From positions 34,993 to 98,992 of the forward strand of contig CAJJDF010000035.1 of assembly GCA_905182785.1 (NCBI GenBank): a stretch of 64,000 nt of DNA, given 5' to 3'. The notes under the pieces were generated by a model, which saw only the letters and a program-made list of their open reading frames with translations, was not told where the DNA came from and searched no databases. This DNA is from an uncultured Flavobacteriales bacterium (GTDB lineage Bacteria; Bacteroidota; Bacteroidia; Flavobacteriales_D; CAJJDF01). This document shows, one piece after another, positions 1 through 9,457 of the stretch (position 1 is the stretch's first letter; each line of letters starts with the position of its first letter). A program made the position numbers and the translations under genes.

Positions 1-26
1 TTACTTAATACCTTTTTCATAAAAAT

Positions 27-1004
27 TTAAAATTTCCTCCTCCCAATCATTTCCGTGAAATCAATAAGATCTTCAGAATTTGGAAGTTGAGAGAGTAAAG
101 AAACGGCTTCTGTTGTAAATTTATTTTGTAACTGTTCTGCTTTTTCTATTCCTTCATTTTTATGAAGAAACTCAATGATAATATTTTTATTTTGCTCAAA
201 ATTTTCTTTGTCGCGAATTAATACTAACATTTCTGAAGCAACTGACTTCTCGCCATTTTCAAGGGCCAAAGCCATAGGAATATTTACTTTCCCTTCTTTT
301 AAATCCTTGAAAAGCTCTTTACTATCGTCTTTATAATCTATTACATCATCTTTAATTTGATAAGCTACTCCTAGTTTATCAGAAAAATCTGTCAAAACCT
401 GAGCGTTTTCCTCTTGTAATCCTGTAGAATATGCTCCAGACAAACAACTTGCTTTCAATAAACTTCCTGTTTTTAAAGCCGCAATTTTAATTAATTGAGC
501 TACACTCACTTCATTTTCTTTGGTTGCGTTCAACTGAATTAATTCTCCTTTGGAAAGGGAAACTAAAGTAGTCGAGATAATTTCCAATAACCTATATTCC
601 TTTTCTCTGGTACAAACTTCAATCATTTTGGATAATAAATAATCACCCATCAATACCGTAGCTTTGTTTCCAAAAACAACATTAGCAGATGTCTCTCCCC
701 TTCTTAATTTAGCCGCATCTACCACATCATCATGCAATAAAGTTGCTTCGTGAAGAATATCTATCAATATTGCTGACAAATAGGTAGATCTGTTCGTTTT
801 ACCAATCAATTTGGAAGACAACAATGTTAACTTCGGCCTTAAATTCTTTCCTTTTTTCTCAAATACATACTCCAAAAAAGTAGAAATTAAGGGAGATGTT
901 TCTTTCGTATCTTGAAAGAAAATTTCTCTTTTTAATCCATCAATTTTTAATAAATCTTTTTCTATTATTTCTTTGTATCTATTTTCCATTACGATTGTTG
1001 TCAT
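27..1004 (-). CDS. polyprenyl synthetase family protein (octaprenyl/heptaprenyl diphosphate synthase-like)
   Basis: LLHDDVVDAAKLRRG first Asp-rich motif and QIKDDVIDYKDD second Asp-rich motif; next to men genes. Confidence 0.93.
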   Translation of the reverse strand: MTTIVMENRYKEIIEKDLLKIDGLKREIFFQDTKETSPLISTFLEYVFEKKGKNLRPKLTLLSSKLIGKTNRSTYLSAILIDILHEATLLHDDVVDAAKLRRGETSANVVFGNKATVLMGDYLLSKMIEVCTREKEYRLLEIISTTLVSLSKGELIQLNATKENEVSVAQLIKIAALKTGSLLKASCLSGAYSTGLQEENAQVLTDFSDKLGVAYQIKDDVIDYKDDSKELFKDLKEGKVNIPMALALENGEKSVASEMLVLIRDKENFEQNKNIIIEFLHKNEGIEKAEQLQNKFTTEAVSLLSQLPNSEDLIDFTEMIGRRKF

Positions 1005-1065
1005 AATTATTTTATTTTATTTCCCCATCCTAGTCTTCCCAAAGGGAAGGAATTAAAAGTAAGGT

Positions 1066-1896
1066 TTATGATTTTGAAAAATCTGGATCTCTTTTTTCTA
1101 AAAAAGCATTTTTCCCTTCTTTTGCCTCTTCTGTTCCATATAATAATCTAGTAGCTTCACCTGCAAAAATTTGCTGACCTACCATGCCATCATCAGTAAG
1201 ATTTAAAGCAAACTTGACCATTTTTATAGCAGTAGGAGATTTAGTTAATATTTCTAAAGCCCATTCGTAAGCTGTTTCTTCCAGTTTGTCGTGTGGAATT
1301 ACAGCATTTACCATCCCCATATCAAAAGCTTCTTGAGCTGAATAACTTCTTCCTAAAAAGAAAATTTCTCTTGCTTTTTTCTGTCCAACCATTTTTGCTA
1401 AATAAGCTGAACCATATCCTCCATCAAAACTAGAAACATCTACATCTGTTTGTTTAAAAATTGCATGTTCTTTACTTGCCAAAGTTAAATCACAAACTAC
1501 ATGTAAGCTATGTCCTCCTCCTACTGCCCAACCTGGGACTACACAAATTACCACTTTTGGCATAAATCTAATCAAGCGTTGGACTTCTAAAATATTTAAT
1601 CTATGAACACCATCTCCTCCTACATATCCTTGTTCTCCTCTAACACTTTGGTCGCCTCCGCTACAAAAAGCATACACTCCATCTTTAGCAGACGGTCCTT
1701 CTCCACTTAACAATACAACTCTAACAGAATTATCATCTCTCACATCATAAAATGCTTTAAGGAGTTCGCTAACAGTTTTTGGTCTAAAAGCATTTCTTAC
1801 TTCTGGCCTATTAAAAGCTATACGTGCAACTCCTCCACATTTTTTGTAGGTAATGTCTTCAAATTCTATAACCGTTTTCCAATCTCTTTTACTCAT
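1066..1896 (-). CDS. menB: 1,4-dihydroxy-2-naphthoyl-CoA synthase
   Basis: crotonase fold; FCSGGDQSVRG and VVPGWAVGGGHSLHVVCDLT motifs; men cluster context. Confidence 0.97.
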   Translation of the reverse strand: MSKRDWKTVIEFEDITYKKCGGVARIAFNRPEVRNAFRPKTVSELLKAFYDVRDDNSVRVVLLSGEGPSAKDGVYAFCSGGDQSVRGEQGYVGGDGVHRLNILEVQRLIRFMPKVVICVVPGWAVGGGHSLHVVCDLTLASKEHAIFKQTDVDVSSFDGGYGSAYLAKMVGQKKAREIFFLGRSYSAQEAFDMGMVNAVIPHDKLEETAYEWALEILTKSPTAIKMVKFALNLTDDGMVGQQIFAGEATRLLYGTEEAKEGKNAFLEKRDPDFSKS

Positions 1897-1944
1897 AATT
1901 TATTAATTTATAGATTATCATCCCACGCTCTTTATACCATGAAG

Positions 1945-3639
1945 CTATAAAAAGGCAGATTTTTCAGAATGACTTAGGTATTGAAAATATTCTTTCAAAA
2001 TTTCATCATTCTTAATTCCAACTGTATTAACCTCTAAAACAGCTGGCCTATCGTTTGTATTTATTAATTGTTTTATTTTATGTTCTAAATTTTCTTTGTT
2101 GTTTGCTACTAAATAATTTAAACTATATAGGTCACAAAATTTCTTTATTGATGTTTGGTGTGGTGTTGTAAAAAACGGCAAAGACATTTCATTTTTTTGT
2201 GGATGAGGCAATATTTTAAATATATTTCCCTCTCCATTATTAATTACAATTACCTTAAAATTAGCTGGTACATGATTATTCCAAAATGCGTTAGAATCAT
2301 AAAAGAAACTAACATCACCCGAAATTAGTATCGAATTATGATTTGCTACACAAGCTCCAATTGCCGTAGAAGTACAGCCTTCAATTCCACTAACTCCTCT
2401 ATTTCCGTTATAAACAATATCTTCTCGTTGGTTAAACAATTGGATGTAACGCACTACAGAGCTATTTCCCATTTGCAAATTACAAGCAGGTAGTTTTTCT
2501 AAAACTATTTCAAAAGCTTTTAAATCTGAGAAAGGAGTCTGTTTTAAATATTGAATGTGTTTTTCTGTTGATTCTTTTTCTATAGAATTCCAATGAATTT
2601 TAAAACTCTCTTTGCTATTTTCATCAATTCCTTTGGAACTAATTAAGGCTAAAAACTCGACTTCTTCCCTCCTTTTTTCAAAGGTTTCCATTTCAAATAA
2701 ATTCTCGTTTCGCACTTCCGAGAAACTCCAATGTTCCTTTGGTTTGTGCACTCTAAAAAGTTGTTTTATCTTTTTTGATATGACCGAGTGACCAATCGTC
2801 ACAATCAAATCAGGAATAAATCCTTCTGGGTTGTCTTTATTGATTAACTCTATCGTTCTGTCTATGCAGGAATTAAATTGATCAGAAATAATATCGCCAG
2901 TTGTTTCGGTTAAGACAACTAAGTTTTTATCTGTTTCTAATAATTTTTCTAATCCAGGTTGTAAATTTTCATAATTGTTTTGAGAAACTAAAATTAGTTT
3001 ACTGGAGTAAGTATTCCATTTATGAATTAACTCTTCTGATTTTTTAGAAATACCCTGAAAAGGTTCCATCTCTTGATGCTTTATCTCTTTTTCCAAAGGT
3101 TTTATTTCAATTTTATCATACAAAGGCTCTTGTAATTGCACATTCAAATGAACCGTTTTTTTCTTTTCTATTAACCCATAAAAAACTTCTTGAATAAGAG
3201 CTAAGTTTAATTCCAGCTCGTCCTTTTCGTCTTCTATTAAATTGTAATTGTTTTCACAAAAATTACTGTAAATTCCTTTTTGATTAATTGCTTGGCCATC
3301 TCCTATTTCTAATCCATTACTTTGTCTATCGGCTGTTATTACGAGCAAAGGTATCCCTTGAAAATGGGCTTCGGCAATGGCTGGAGCATAATTTAAAGTA
3401 GCAGTACCCGAAGTAGAAACGATTGCAACCGGCTTGTTTTTTTGTTGAGCAATTCCTAAGGCAAAGTATGCTGCAGAACGTTCGTCTACAATACTATAAC
3501 AATTGAAATAAGGGTTGTTGGTAAATGAAATGGTAAAAGGTGCATTTCTTGAACCGGGTGAAATCACAATATCCTTCACTCCCTGTTTTTGACAAAACTC
3601 GACCGTTTTTTGAACCGATATTTTATTACTTACTTTCAT
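1945..3639 (-). CDS. menD: 2-succinyl-5-enolpyruvyl-6-hydroxy-3-cyclohexene-1-carboxylate synthase
   Basis: ThDP-enzyme N-terminus (VKDIVISPGSRNAPFT), SGDVSFFYDSNAFW; men cluster context. Confidence 0.95.
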   Translation of the reverse strand: MKVSNKISVQKTVEFCQKQGVKDIVISPGSRNAPFTISFTNNPYFNCYSIVDERSAAYFALGIAQQKNKPVAIVSTSGTATLNYAPAIAEAHFQGIPLLVITADRQSNGLEIGDGQAINQKGIYSNFCENNYNLIEDEKDELELNLALIQEVFYGLIEKKKTVHLNVQLQEPLYDKIEIKPLEKEIKHQEMEPFQGISKKSEELIHKWNTYSSKLILVSQNNYENLQPGLEKLLETDKNLVVLTETTGDIISDQFNSCIDRTIELINKDNPEGFIPDLIVTIGHSVISKKIKQLFRVHKPKEHWSFSEVRNENLFEMETFEKRREEVEFLALISSKGIDENSKESFKIHWNSIEKESTEKHIQYLKQTPFSDLKAFEIVLEKLPACNLQMGNSSVVRYIQLFNQREDIVYNGNRGVSGIEGCTSTAIGACVANHNSILISGDVSFFYDSNAFWNNHVPANFKVIVINNGEGNIFKILPHPQKNEMSLPFFTTPHQTSIKKFCDLYSLNYLVANNKENLEHKIKQLINTNDRPAVLEVNTVGIKNDEILKEYFQYLSHSEKSAFL

Positions 3640-3693
3640 TAATCTCAGTGTTTAACACTGTTATTTATCTTTCTTTTAAAAAATTGCCAATTA

Positions 3694-4428
3694 CTAACTT
3701 TTTGTTGCAACATGAATTGCTGCAATTCCAAACGATACGTTTTTGAAAGTTGCATTTGTAAAACCATTGTCTTCTATAATTTTTGCAAATTTATCTTCTG
3801 TAGGGAATGCCTGAACAGATTCTGGTAAATAAGAATAAGCTCTACTGTCCTTGGAAACTAATTTCCCTATAAAAGGCATTAATCTACGAGAGTAAAAATT
3901 GAATAATTGTTTTATTGGAAACTTGCTAGGGTTTGAAAACTCAAGAACAATAACTTTTCCATTCCTATTCAAAACTCTACTAATCTCATTTAATCCTTTC
4001 CCTATGTTTTCAAAGTTTCTAACTCCAAACGCTACAGTCACTACATCAAATTTGTTATCTTCAAAAGGTAAATTTAGAGAGTCTCCATTTCTAAGATCTA
4101 CTTTATCCTCTAGTTTTTGTTTCAAAACCTTAATTCTTCCTACATCTAACATTTTATTAGCTATATCCACACCTATAATATTACTTCCTTCCAGTTTAGA
4201 TAAAGCAATTGCTAAATCTCCTGTTCCAGTAGCTACATCCAAAATTTGGTGATGAGGAATAACTTTTACAATGTTTCTTACTTTTCTTCTCCAAATTTTA
4301 TCAATTCCTAGGGAAAAAAAATGGTTTAAAAAGTCATATTTACCCGAAATATTATCGAACATTTCTGCAACTTGTTCCGTCTTTGCATTAGACTTTTCTT
4401 TGTAAGGGTTTATTTTTTCGCTACTCAT
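3694..4428 (-). CDS. ubiE: demethylmenaquinone methyltransferase (UbiE/MenG); ORF-track start at 4527 probably too long, MSSEKINPY start at 4428 preferred
   Basis: MFDNISGKYDFLNHFFSLGIDKIWR and LDVATGTGDLAI SAM-binding motif; hydrophobic low-complexity N-extension looks like untranslated leader. Confidence 0.93.
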   Translation of the reverse strand: MSSEKINPYKEKSNAKTEQVAEMFDNISGKYDFLNHFFSLGIDKIWRRKVRNIVKVIPHHQILDVATGTGDLAIALSKLEGSNIIGVDIANKMLDVGRIKVLKQKLEDKVDLRNGDSLNLPFEDNKFDVVTVAFGVRNFENIGKGLNEISRVLNRNGKVIVLEFSNPSKFPIKQLFNFYSRRLMPFIGKLVSKDSRAYSYLPESVQAFPTEDKFAKIIEDNGFTNATFKNVSFGIAAIHVATKS

Positions 4429-4642
4429 TTTCAGAAATGATTGAAAGTTTAATATTATTTGTAAATATACAGTATTTTTTAGTAATATTGAAGTGTTGTA
4501 ATGAAAAATGGATATTTGATAAAGCATAATTGATTAAACATTGTAATTAAGAATTAGAGAGTAAAATTGATGACTTACAAATAAATTTCAAGCAGCAAAT
4601 AACAAATTCTAAACTAACATTTAAAATATACAAATAACGCGT

Positions 4643-4742
4643 GTCATGCTGAACTTGATTCAGTATCTTACAAAGAATATTGCTACAGAATATTAAAAGT
4701 AAAAACCGATGAATAAAAATCCTGAAATGAATTCAGGATGAC
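4643..4742. repeat. intergenic inverted-repeat element (gtcatgctgaacttgattcag...ctgaaatgaattcaggatgac), related to the element at 20085..20178
   Basis: imperfect terminal inverted repeat read by eye; lies between divergent ubiE and menA. Confidence 0.6.
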
Positions 4743-4771
4743 TTTTGAAATAACTAAAGCTCATTATTAAA

Positions 4772-5665
4772 ATGAAATGGATTAAAGCAGCACGATTAAG
4801 AACACTTCCACTCTCTTTGGCAGGGATAATTATGGGGGGAGCTTTGAGTTATTGTACTAACTTTAACTCTACCATATTCTGGCTATGCATTGCTACAGCT
4901 ACTGCGTTTCAAGTGTTATCAAATTTTGCAAATGACTATGGTGACTTTACCAAAGGAACAGACAATGACGACAGAGTTGGACCAAAAAGAACTATGCAAG
5001 CCGGACTTATTTCTAAAAAAGAAATGAAAAATGCTTTAATACTCACTTCTATAATATCGTTAGTATTGGCTGGTTACCTTTCCTATTTAGGAACGCAATT
5101 AATGGAAACTAAATTTTTAGTCTTGTTCCTTGCCTTGGGAATTGCTTCTGTGGTGGCAGCAATAAAATACACAGTTGGAAAAAACGCTTACGGATACTCC
5201 GGAATGGGAGATATTTTCGTTTTCCTCTTCTTTGGATTAGTTGGAGTTTTGGGTTCAAAATTTTTAATTTCTGGAGGAGTAGAATGGTTAGATTTATTAC
5301 CCGCAATGAGCATTGGATTTTTCTCTGTAGCTGTTCTTAATCTTAATAATATGAGAGACGAACACAATGATAAAGCCAACAATAAAAATACTTTGGTGGT
5401 GAAAATGGGATTATCCAAGGCAAAAATATACCATTATGGAGCAATAATAAAAGGGATGACTTTCTTATTGATTTTCTCTATCTTGAACTTTAGTTCAACT
5501 TGGCAATTCCTTTATATTATTCCTTTTGCTTTATTGATTAAGCATTTACATTTTGTAAAAAATACAACAGAAAACAAAGCATTTGACCCAGAACTAAAAA
5601 AAGTAGCACTCTCTACTTTCGTTATCGCTATTTTATTTTTCTTAGGAACCTATTTGTCATGCTAA
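4772..5665 (+). CDS. menA: 1,4-dihydroxy-2-naphthoate polyprenyltransferase
   Basis: UbiA-family NDYGDFTKGTDNDDRVGPKR and NNMRDEHNDKANNKNTL motifs. Confidence 0.95.
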   Translation: MKWIKAARLRTLPLSLAGIIMGGALSYCTNFNSTIFWLCIATATAFQVLSNFANDYGDFTKGTDNDDRVGPKRTMQAGLISKKEMKNALILTSIISLVLAGYLSYLGTQLMETKFLVLFLALGIASVVAAIKYTVGKNAYGYSGMGDIFVFLFFGLVGVLGSKFLISGGVEWLDLLPAMSIGFFSVAVLNLNNMRDEHNDKANNKNTLVVKMGLSKAKIYHYGAIIKGMTFLLIFSILNFSSTWQFLYIIPFALLIKHLHFVKNTTENKAFDPELKKVALSTFVIAILFFLGTYLSC

Positions 5666-6702
5666 AAGCAAGTTTTAAAAAATACACGCTCAAATTTTCT
5701 GAAGAAAGAGGAACCTCCAGAGGTTGGTTGCAAACCAAGGATTCTTGGTTTATTTCAGTATGGGATTCAACTAATCCAGAAACTACAGGAATTGGGGAAT
5801 GCAGTTATTTACCTGGGTTAAATCCTGAGATTCTTGCAACTTATGAAGACAAAGTAAAGGAAGTCTGTGACCAAATAAACGAATCTGAATTTTGGCTAAA
5901 CGAAGGTTTAATCGAATTTCCTTCCGTACATTTTGGACTGGAAACGGCTTTGCTGGATTTAGAAAAAAAAGGAACTAAAATCTTATTCGAAACAGAATTT
6001 AGTACTCAAGAAAAGCCGATTTCAATCAATGGATTGATTTGGATGGGAACTCATGAAAACATGATGAACCAAGTGGATGAAAAACTAAAACAAGGTTTTA
6101 GGTGTATCAAATTAAAAATTGGTGCTATAGACTTCGAAAAGGAATTAAATATTTTGAAATCCATCAGAGAGAAAAGTAAAACAATAGAAATACGAGTAGA
6201 TGCAAACGGAGCTTTCTCTCCCGCAGAAGCTATGGAAAAACTAAAAAGATTAGCTGAGTTCAACCTACATTCTATTGAACAACCTATCAAACAAGGTCTA
6301 TCCGCAACCCTGAATCAACTTTGTAAAGAAAGTCCTATTCCAATTGCACTAGATGAAGAATTGATTGGTAAATTCAGTTTGGAACAAAAAGCAGAAACAT
6401 TAGATGCAATAGATCCTCCTTATATTATTCTTAAGCCTTCGCTTATTGGCGGGATAAAAGGAAGTAAGGAATGGATTAAGTTAGCTGAAGAGCGTAACAT
6501 AAAATGGTGGATTACTTCTGCCCTGGAATCAAATATTGGACTGAATGCGGTTGCACAATTTGTTTCTACTACAGATAATAAAATGTTTCAAGGTCTGGGA
6601 ACTGGAAAATTGTATACCAACAACATTCCTTCTCCCCTTACAGTAATTGGAGATGAGATTAGCTATATTCAGGATAAAAATTGGAATTTAAGTGAATTAT
6701 AA
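5659..6702 (+). CDS. menC: o-succinylbenzoate synthase
   Basis: enolase superfamily; IKLKIGAIDFEKEL, RVDANGAFS, LDEEL motifs; overlaps menA by 7 nt. Confidence 0.93.
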   Translation: MLKASFKKYTLKFSEERGTSRGWLQTKDSWFISVWDSTNPETTGIGECSYLPGLNPEILATYEDKVKEVCDQINESEFWLNEGLIEFPSVHFGLETALLDLEKKGTKILFETEFSTQEKPISINGLIWMGTHENMMNQVDEKLKQGFRCIKLKIGAIDFEKELNILKSIREKSKTIEIRVDANGAFSPAEAMEKLKRLAEFNLHSIEQPIKQGLSATLNQLCKESPIPIALDEELIGKFSLEQKAETLDAIDPPYIILKPSLIGGIKGSKEWIKLAEERNIKWWITSALESNIGLNAVAQFVSTTDNKMFQGLGTGKLYTNNIPSPLTVIGDEISYIQDKNWNLSEL

Positions 6703-7735
6703 AGAGTTTACACATATCACCTTAAACAATAAATTATTTTCAAAAGAAGAGATTCTAGAAATTGAGATTTCAGCCGAATCACATTTGAACGAAGTGTTGC
6801 TTTTCCTTAAATTTTGGTTTGATGAGTCGGAAGAAATGGAAGTACAAACTTCTGGATCTACTGGTAAACCGAAACTAATTACTATCTCAAAACAAAGTTT
6901 TGTAGAAAGCGCTAAGAATACTTGTGATTATTTAAAATTGGATTCCAAAACCAAAGCTCTACTTTGCATTCCTGTAACATACATTGGTGGGAAAATGATG
7001 GTGATCCGTGCTTTGTTTTCAGGTTATAATTTATTTGTGCAAGAACCCAGTGCGAATCCTTTGGAGGAATTGAAAGAAGAAATAGATTTTATTGCAATTA
7101 CGACTTATCAAGCCTATTGTATTAGTCGAAAAAGCGCAAAAGAATTAGAAAAAATAAAGAATGTAATTATTGGAGGGGGGAAAGTAAATGATCTTTTTGT
7201 GGAGGTAGTTTCTAAACACAAAAACAATATTTATTCCACTTTTGGGATGACTGAAACTGTGAGTCATATTGGACTTAAAAAACTAAATGGAAAAGATAAG
7301 TCTGATTTTTTTACTGTCTTTCCAGCATATAAAATAAGTAAGACTGAGGATAGTTGCTTGGTAATTGATTGCCCTACTTTATCAAAATACAAAATAATTA
7401 CAAATGACATTGTAGAGATTGTATCGGAGCAGGAATTTAAATGGTTGGGCAGAAAAGACAACATTATAAACTCAGGAGGGATAAAAATTTACCCAGAAGA
7501 GATCGAAGAAAAACTAGTTCCATTTTTGCTCGGCAGAAACTATTATATCACTTACTTACCTGATGAACAATTAGGAAATAAATTGATTTTAAAAATCAAA
7601 AAAAACTCTTTAATTAATGAGGAAGTTGATTTAATATTCATCAATTCAAAACTTGAAAAACATAAAACTATTAAAGAAATAATTTATGTGAATGATTTTG
7701 AATACACTGAAACAGAAAAAATCATAAGAAGTTAA
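6692..7735 (+). CDS. menE: short o-succinylbenzoate-CoA ligase (AMP-binding enzyme), GTG start
   Basis: QTSGSTGKPKLITISKQ AMP-binding motif, STFGMTETVSHIG, GRKDNIINSGGIKIYPEEIE; overlaps menC by 11 nt. Confidence 0.88.
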   Translation: MNYKEFTHITLNNKLFSKEEILEIEISAESHLNEVLLFLKFWFDESEEMEVQTSGSTGKPKLITISKQSFVESAKNTCDYLKLDSKTKALLCIPVTYIGGKMMVIRALFSGYNLFVQEPSANPLEELKEEIDFIAITTYQAYCISRKSAKELEKIKNVIIGGGKVNDLFVEVVSKHKNNIYSTFGMTETVSHIGLKKLNGKDKSDFFTVFPAYKISKTEDSCLVIDCPTLSKYKIITNDIVEIVSEQEFKWLGRKDNIINSGGIKIYPEEIEEKLVPFLLGRNYYITYLPDEQLGNKLILKIKKNSLINEEVDLIFINSKLEKHKTIKEIIYVNDFEYTETEKIIRS

Positions 7736-8433
7736 TACCCTCTAAGAATAACGTAAATTGCATGAATATGTGCAAATACAATAAATGCTCCACCAATTAT
7801 TAGCATGACTATTACGACTGGAGTAAATAAAACGGATAAAAAAGCTGTAAAAAGAGCGATTGATAATATCATTACTCCTACTAACCAAAGAATTAAATTT
7901 GTTTTAAATGACTCAACTTTTCCTAATGCAATTAATATTCCCAAAGGAGACAATTGAAAATAAAATATAACTCCTAAAGCTAATAGAGTAAGAAAGAGCC
8001 TATTTATTGCTTTAGTACGATCTACAGGCGGCTTATCTGCTTTAGTGATTGATTCAACTCTTTTAAAATCTTTTATAGCTAGAGTAATTGATTCTTTTTT
8101 GACTAATGGTAATTTTTTTATTACCCGAAATAATTTTTTATTCTTAAGCCTTTCAATTTGAGAAACTCTATTTATTGTGATTTCTTTTTTTTCAATTACA
8201 GCCTGCTTTTTCTTATTCATTAAAATAGCAGTGTCATTCGCAACTTCATCTACCTCATTGTATACAGTTAGGTTTTCTTTACTATTTAGTTTTTTATAAG
8301 ACTTAGTGGGATTAATATACCATCCTTTTTGATACTTACGCTTTTGAAATAGTTTATTTGAGACCACTTGATTAGAAGTAGAACAAGATGCTAAAATAGA
8401 GCAAACTAATAAGTAAGAAAATATTTTTTTCAT
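7732..8433 (-). CDS. lipoprotein-like membrane protein with N-terminal CSTSNQVVSNKLFQKRKYQKGWYIN module and C-terminal transmembrane segments
   Basis: lipobox (SILASC), motif shared with 8771..9400, hydrophobic C-terminus. Confidence 0.7.
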   Translation of the reverse strand: MKKIFSYLLVCSILASCSTSNQVVSNKLFQKRKYQKGWYINPTKSYKKLNSKENLTVYNEVDEVANDTAILMNKKKQAVIEKKEITINRVSQIERLKNKKLFRVIKKLPLVKKESITLAIKDFKRVESITKADKPPVDRTKAINRLFLTLLALGVIFYFQLSPLGILIALGKVESFKTNLILWLVGVMILSIALFTAFLSVLFTPVVIVMLIIGGAFIVFAHIHAIYVILRGY

Positions 8434-8442
8434 ATTTTTAGC

Positions 8443-8766
8443 TCAAATATCACTGTCTTTTTTTTCAATCTTAAGTTGCTTAAATAAGCTTACACTCGTT
8501 TTAACCCAAATATAGAATAGAATTGGTAAGACAATAACAAAAAGCCAATTAAACTTCCATGCAGTTTCAAAATCAAAATGAACGGCATGTTGAATACTAC
8601 GGGTTATTCCACATCCTAAACATTCAATATCTAGTAAAATAATTGAAGGACAAAAACTCTGTCCATCATCAAAGAATGTAGCAGGAAGATACCACAAAAA
8701 AAAAGGAATGGCTAACCAGATTAGTAATTTAATCGAGTTAACCATTCCGTTTAATTTAAAAAACAT
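8443..8766 (-). CDS. DUF2752 family membrane protein
   Basis: ECLGCGITRSIQHAVHFDFETAWKFNWL typical of DUF2752; tight operon spacing. Confidence 0.8.
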   Translation of the reverse strand: MFFKLNGMVNSIKLLIWLAIPFFLWYLPATFFDDGQSFCPSIILLDIECLGCGITRSIQHAVHFDFETAWKFNWLFVIVLPILFYIWVKTSVSLFKQLKIEKKDSDI

Positions 8767-8770
8767 TATT

Positions 8771-9400
8771 TTATCCTTCTCTGTTTAAAATAATGAATGC
8801 GTGAATAATCCCAGGGATTCCACAAAGTAAAGTCCATAATATATTAATTACCACTGTTTCTACATCCCAGTTTGTAACTATACCTACAGCTAACCAAGGA
8901 ATAAAGAGTGCAAGAACCCAAAAATACCATTCAACTCCAGAAGAGGAATTTGAATTTAAATTTTCCTCAGCAGAAACAACTTGAGTTTCTTGATTTTCTT
9001 CACTCACAACTCCTTTAAAATCAATGTTTTCAAGAGTTATTTCTTCACTTATTTGATTTATTGAATTTCCTAAATCAGGAGAAGATAAATTGTTAAAACT
9101 TGAAGCGATCACAGTTTGTTCGAAATTTGATTCTAAAACTTCTGCAGTATTGTAAACGACTGCTTTTTGAGTTTCAGTAACAACAGAAACATTATTTTGT
9201 TCACTTTCATAATCTTCATTCTGAGCAATAGCTTCATTTTTATTAACTTCAGTTGATTTATCTAATTTTTTAGAGTTATTGATGTGCCAGCCTTTTTGAT
9301 ACTTTCTCTTTTGAAACATTTTACTTGATACAACTTGGTTTGAAGTCGTACAAGACGAAATAATTGCTAAAGCAATTGAAATTGAAATAATTTTTTTCAT
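8771..9400 (-). CDS. lipoprotein-like protein, shared N-terminal motif, with YqaE/Pmp3-like C-terminal hydrophobic region
   Basis: lipobox (IISSC), FQKRKYQKGWHIN motif, C-terminal ILWTLLCGIPGIIHAFIIL. Confidence 0.65.
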   Translation of the reverse strand: MKKIISISIALAIISSCTTSNQVVSSKMFQKRKYQKGWHINNSKKLDKSTEVNKNEAIAQNEDYESEQNNVSVVTETQKAVVYNTAEVLESNFEQTVIASSFNNLSSPDLGNSINQISEEITLENIDFKGVVSEENQETQVVSAEENLNSNSSSGVEWYFWVLALFIPWLAVGIVTNWDVETVVINILWTLLCGIPGIIHAFIILNREG

Positions 9401-9457
9401 AACTGAATATTTAGTAATTTATGATTAATAATCAACAATATACGAAAAAATATTAAT

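Noticed and set aside
1-20. Possible start of another minus-strand gene (ATG AAA AAG GTA TTA AGT...) running off the left edge
   Set aside because: Only six codons visible; cannot be supported.
3540-4252. Plus-strand ORFs (3540..3746, 3899..4252) opposite menD/ubiE
   Set aside because: Antisense shadow frames of well-identified genes; composition not protein-like.
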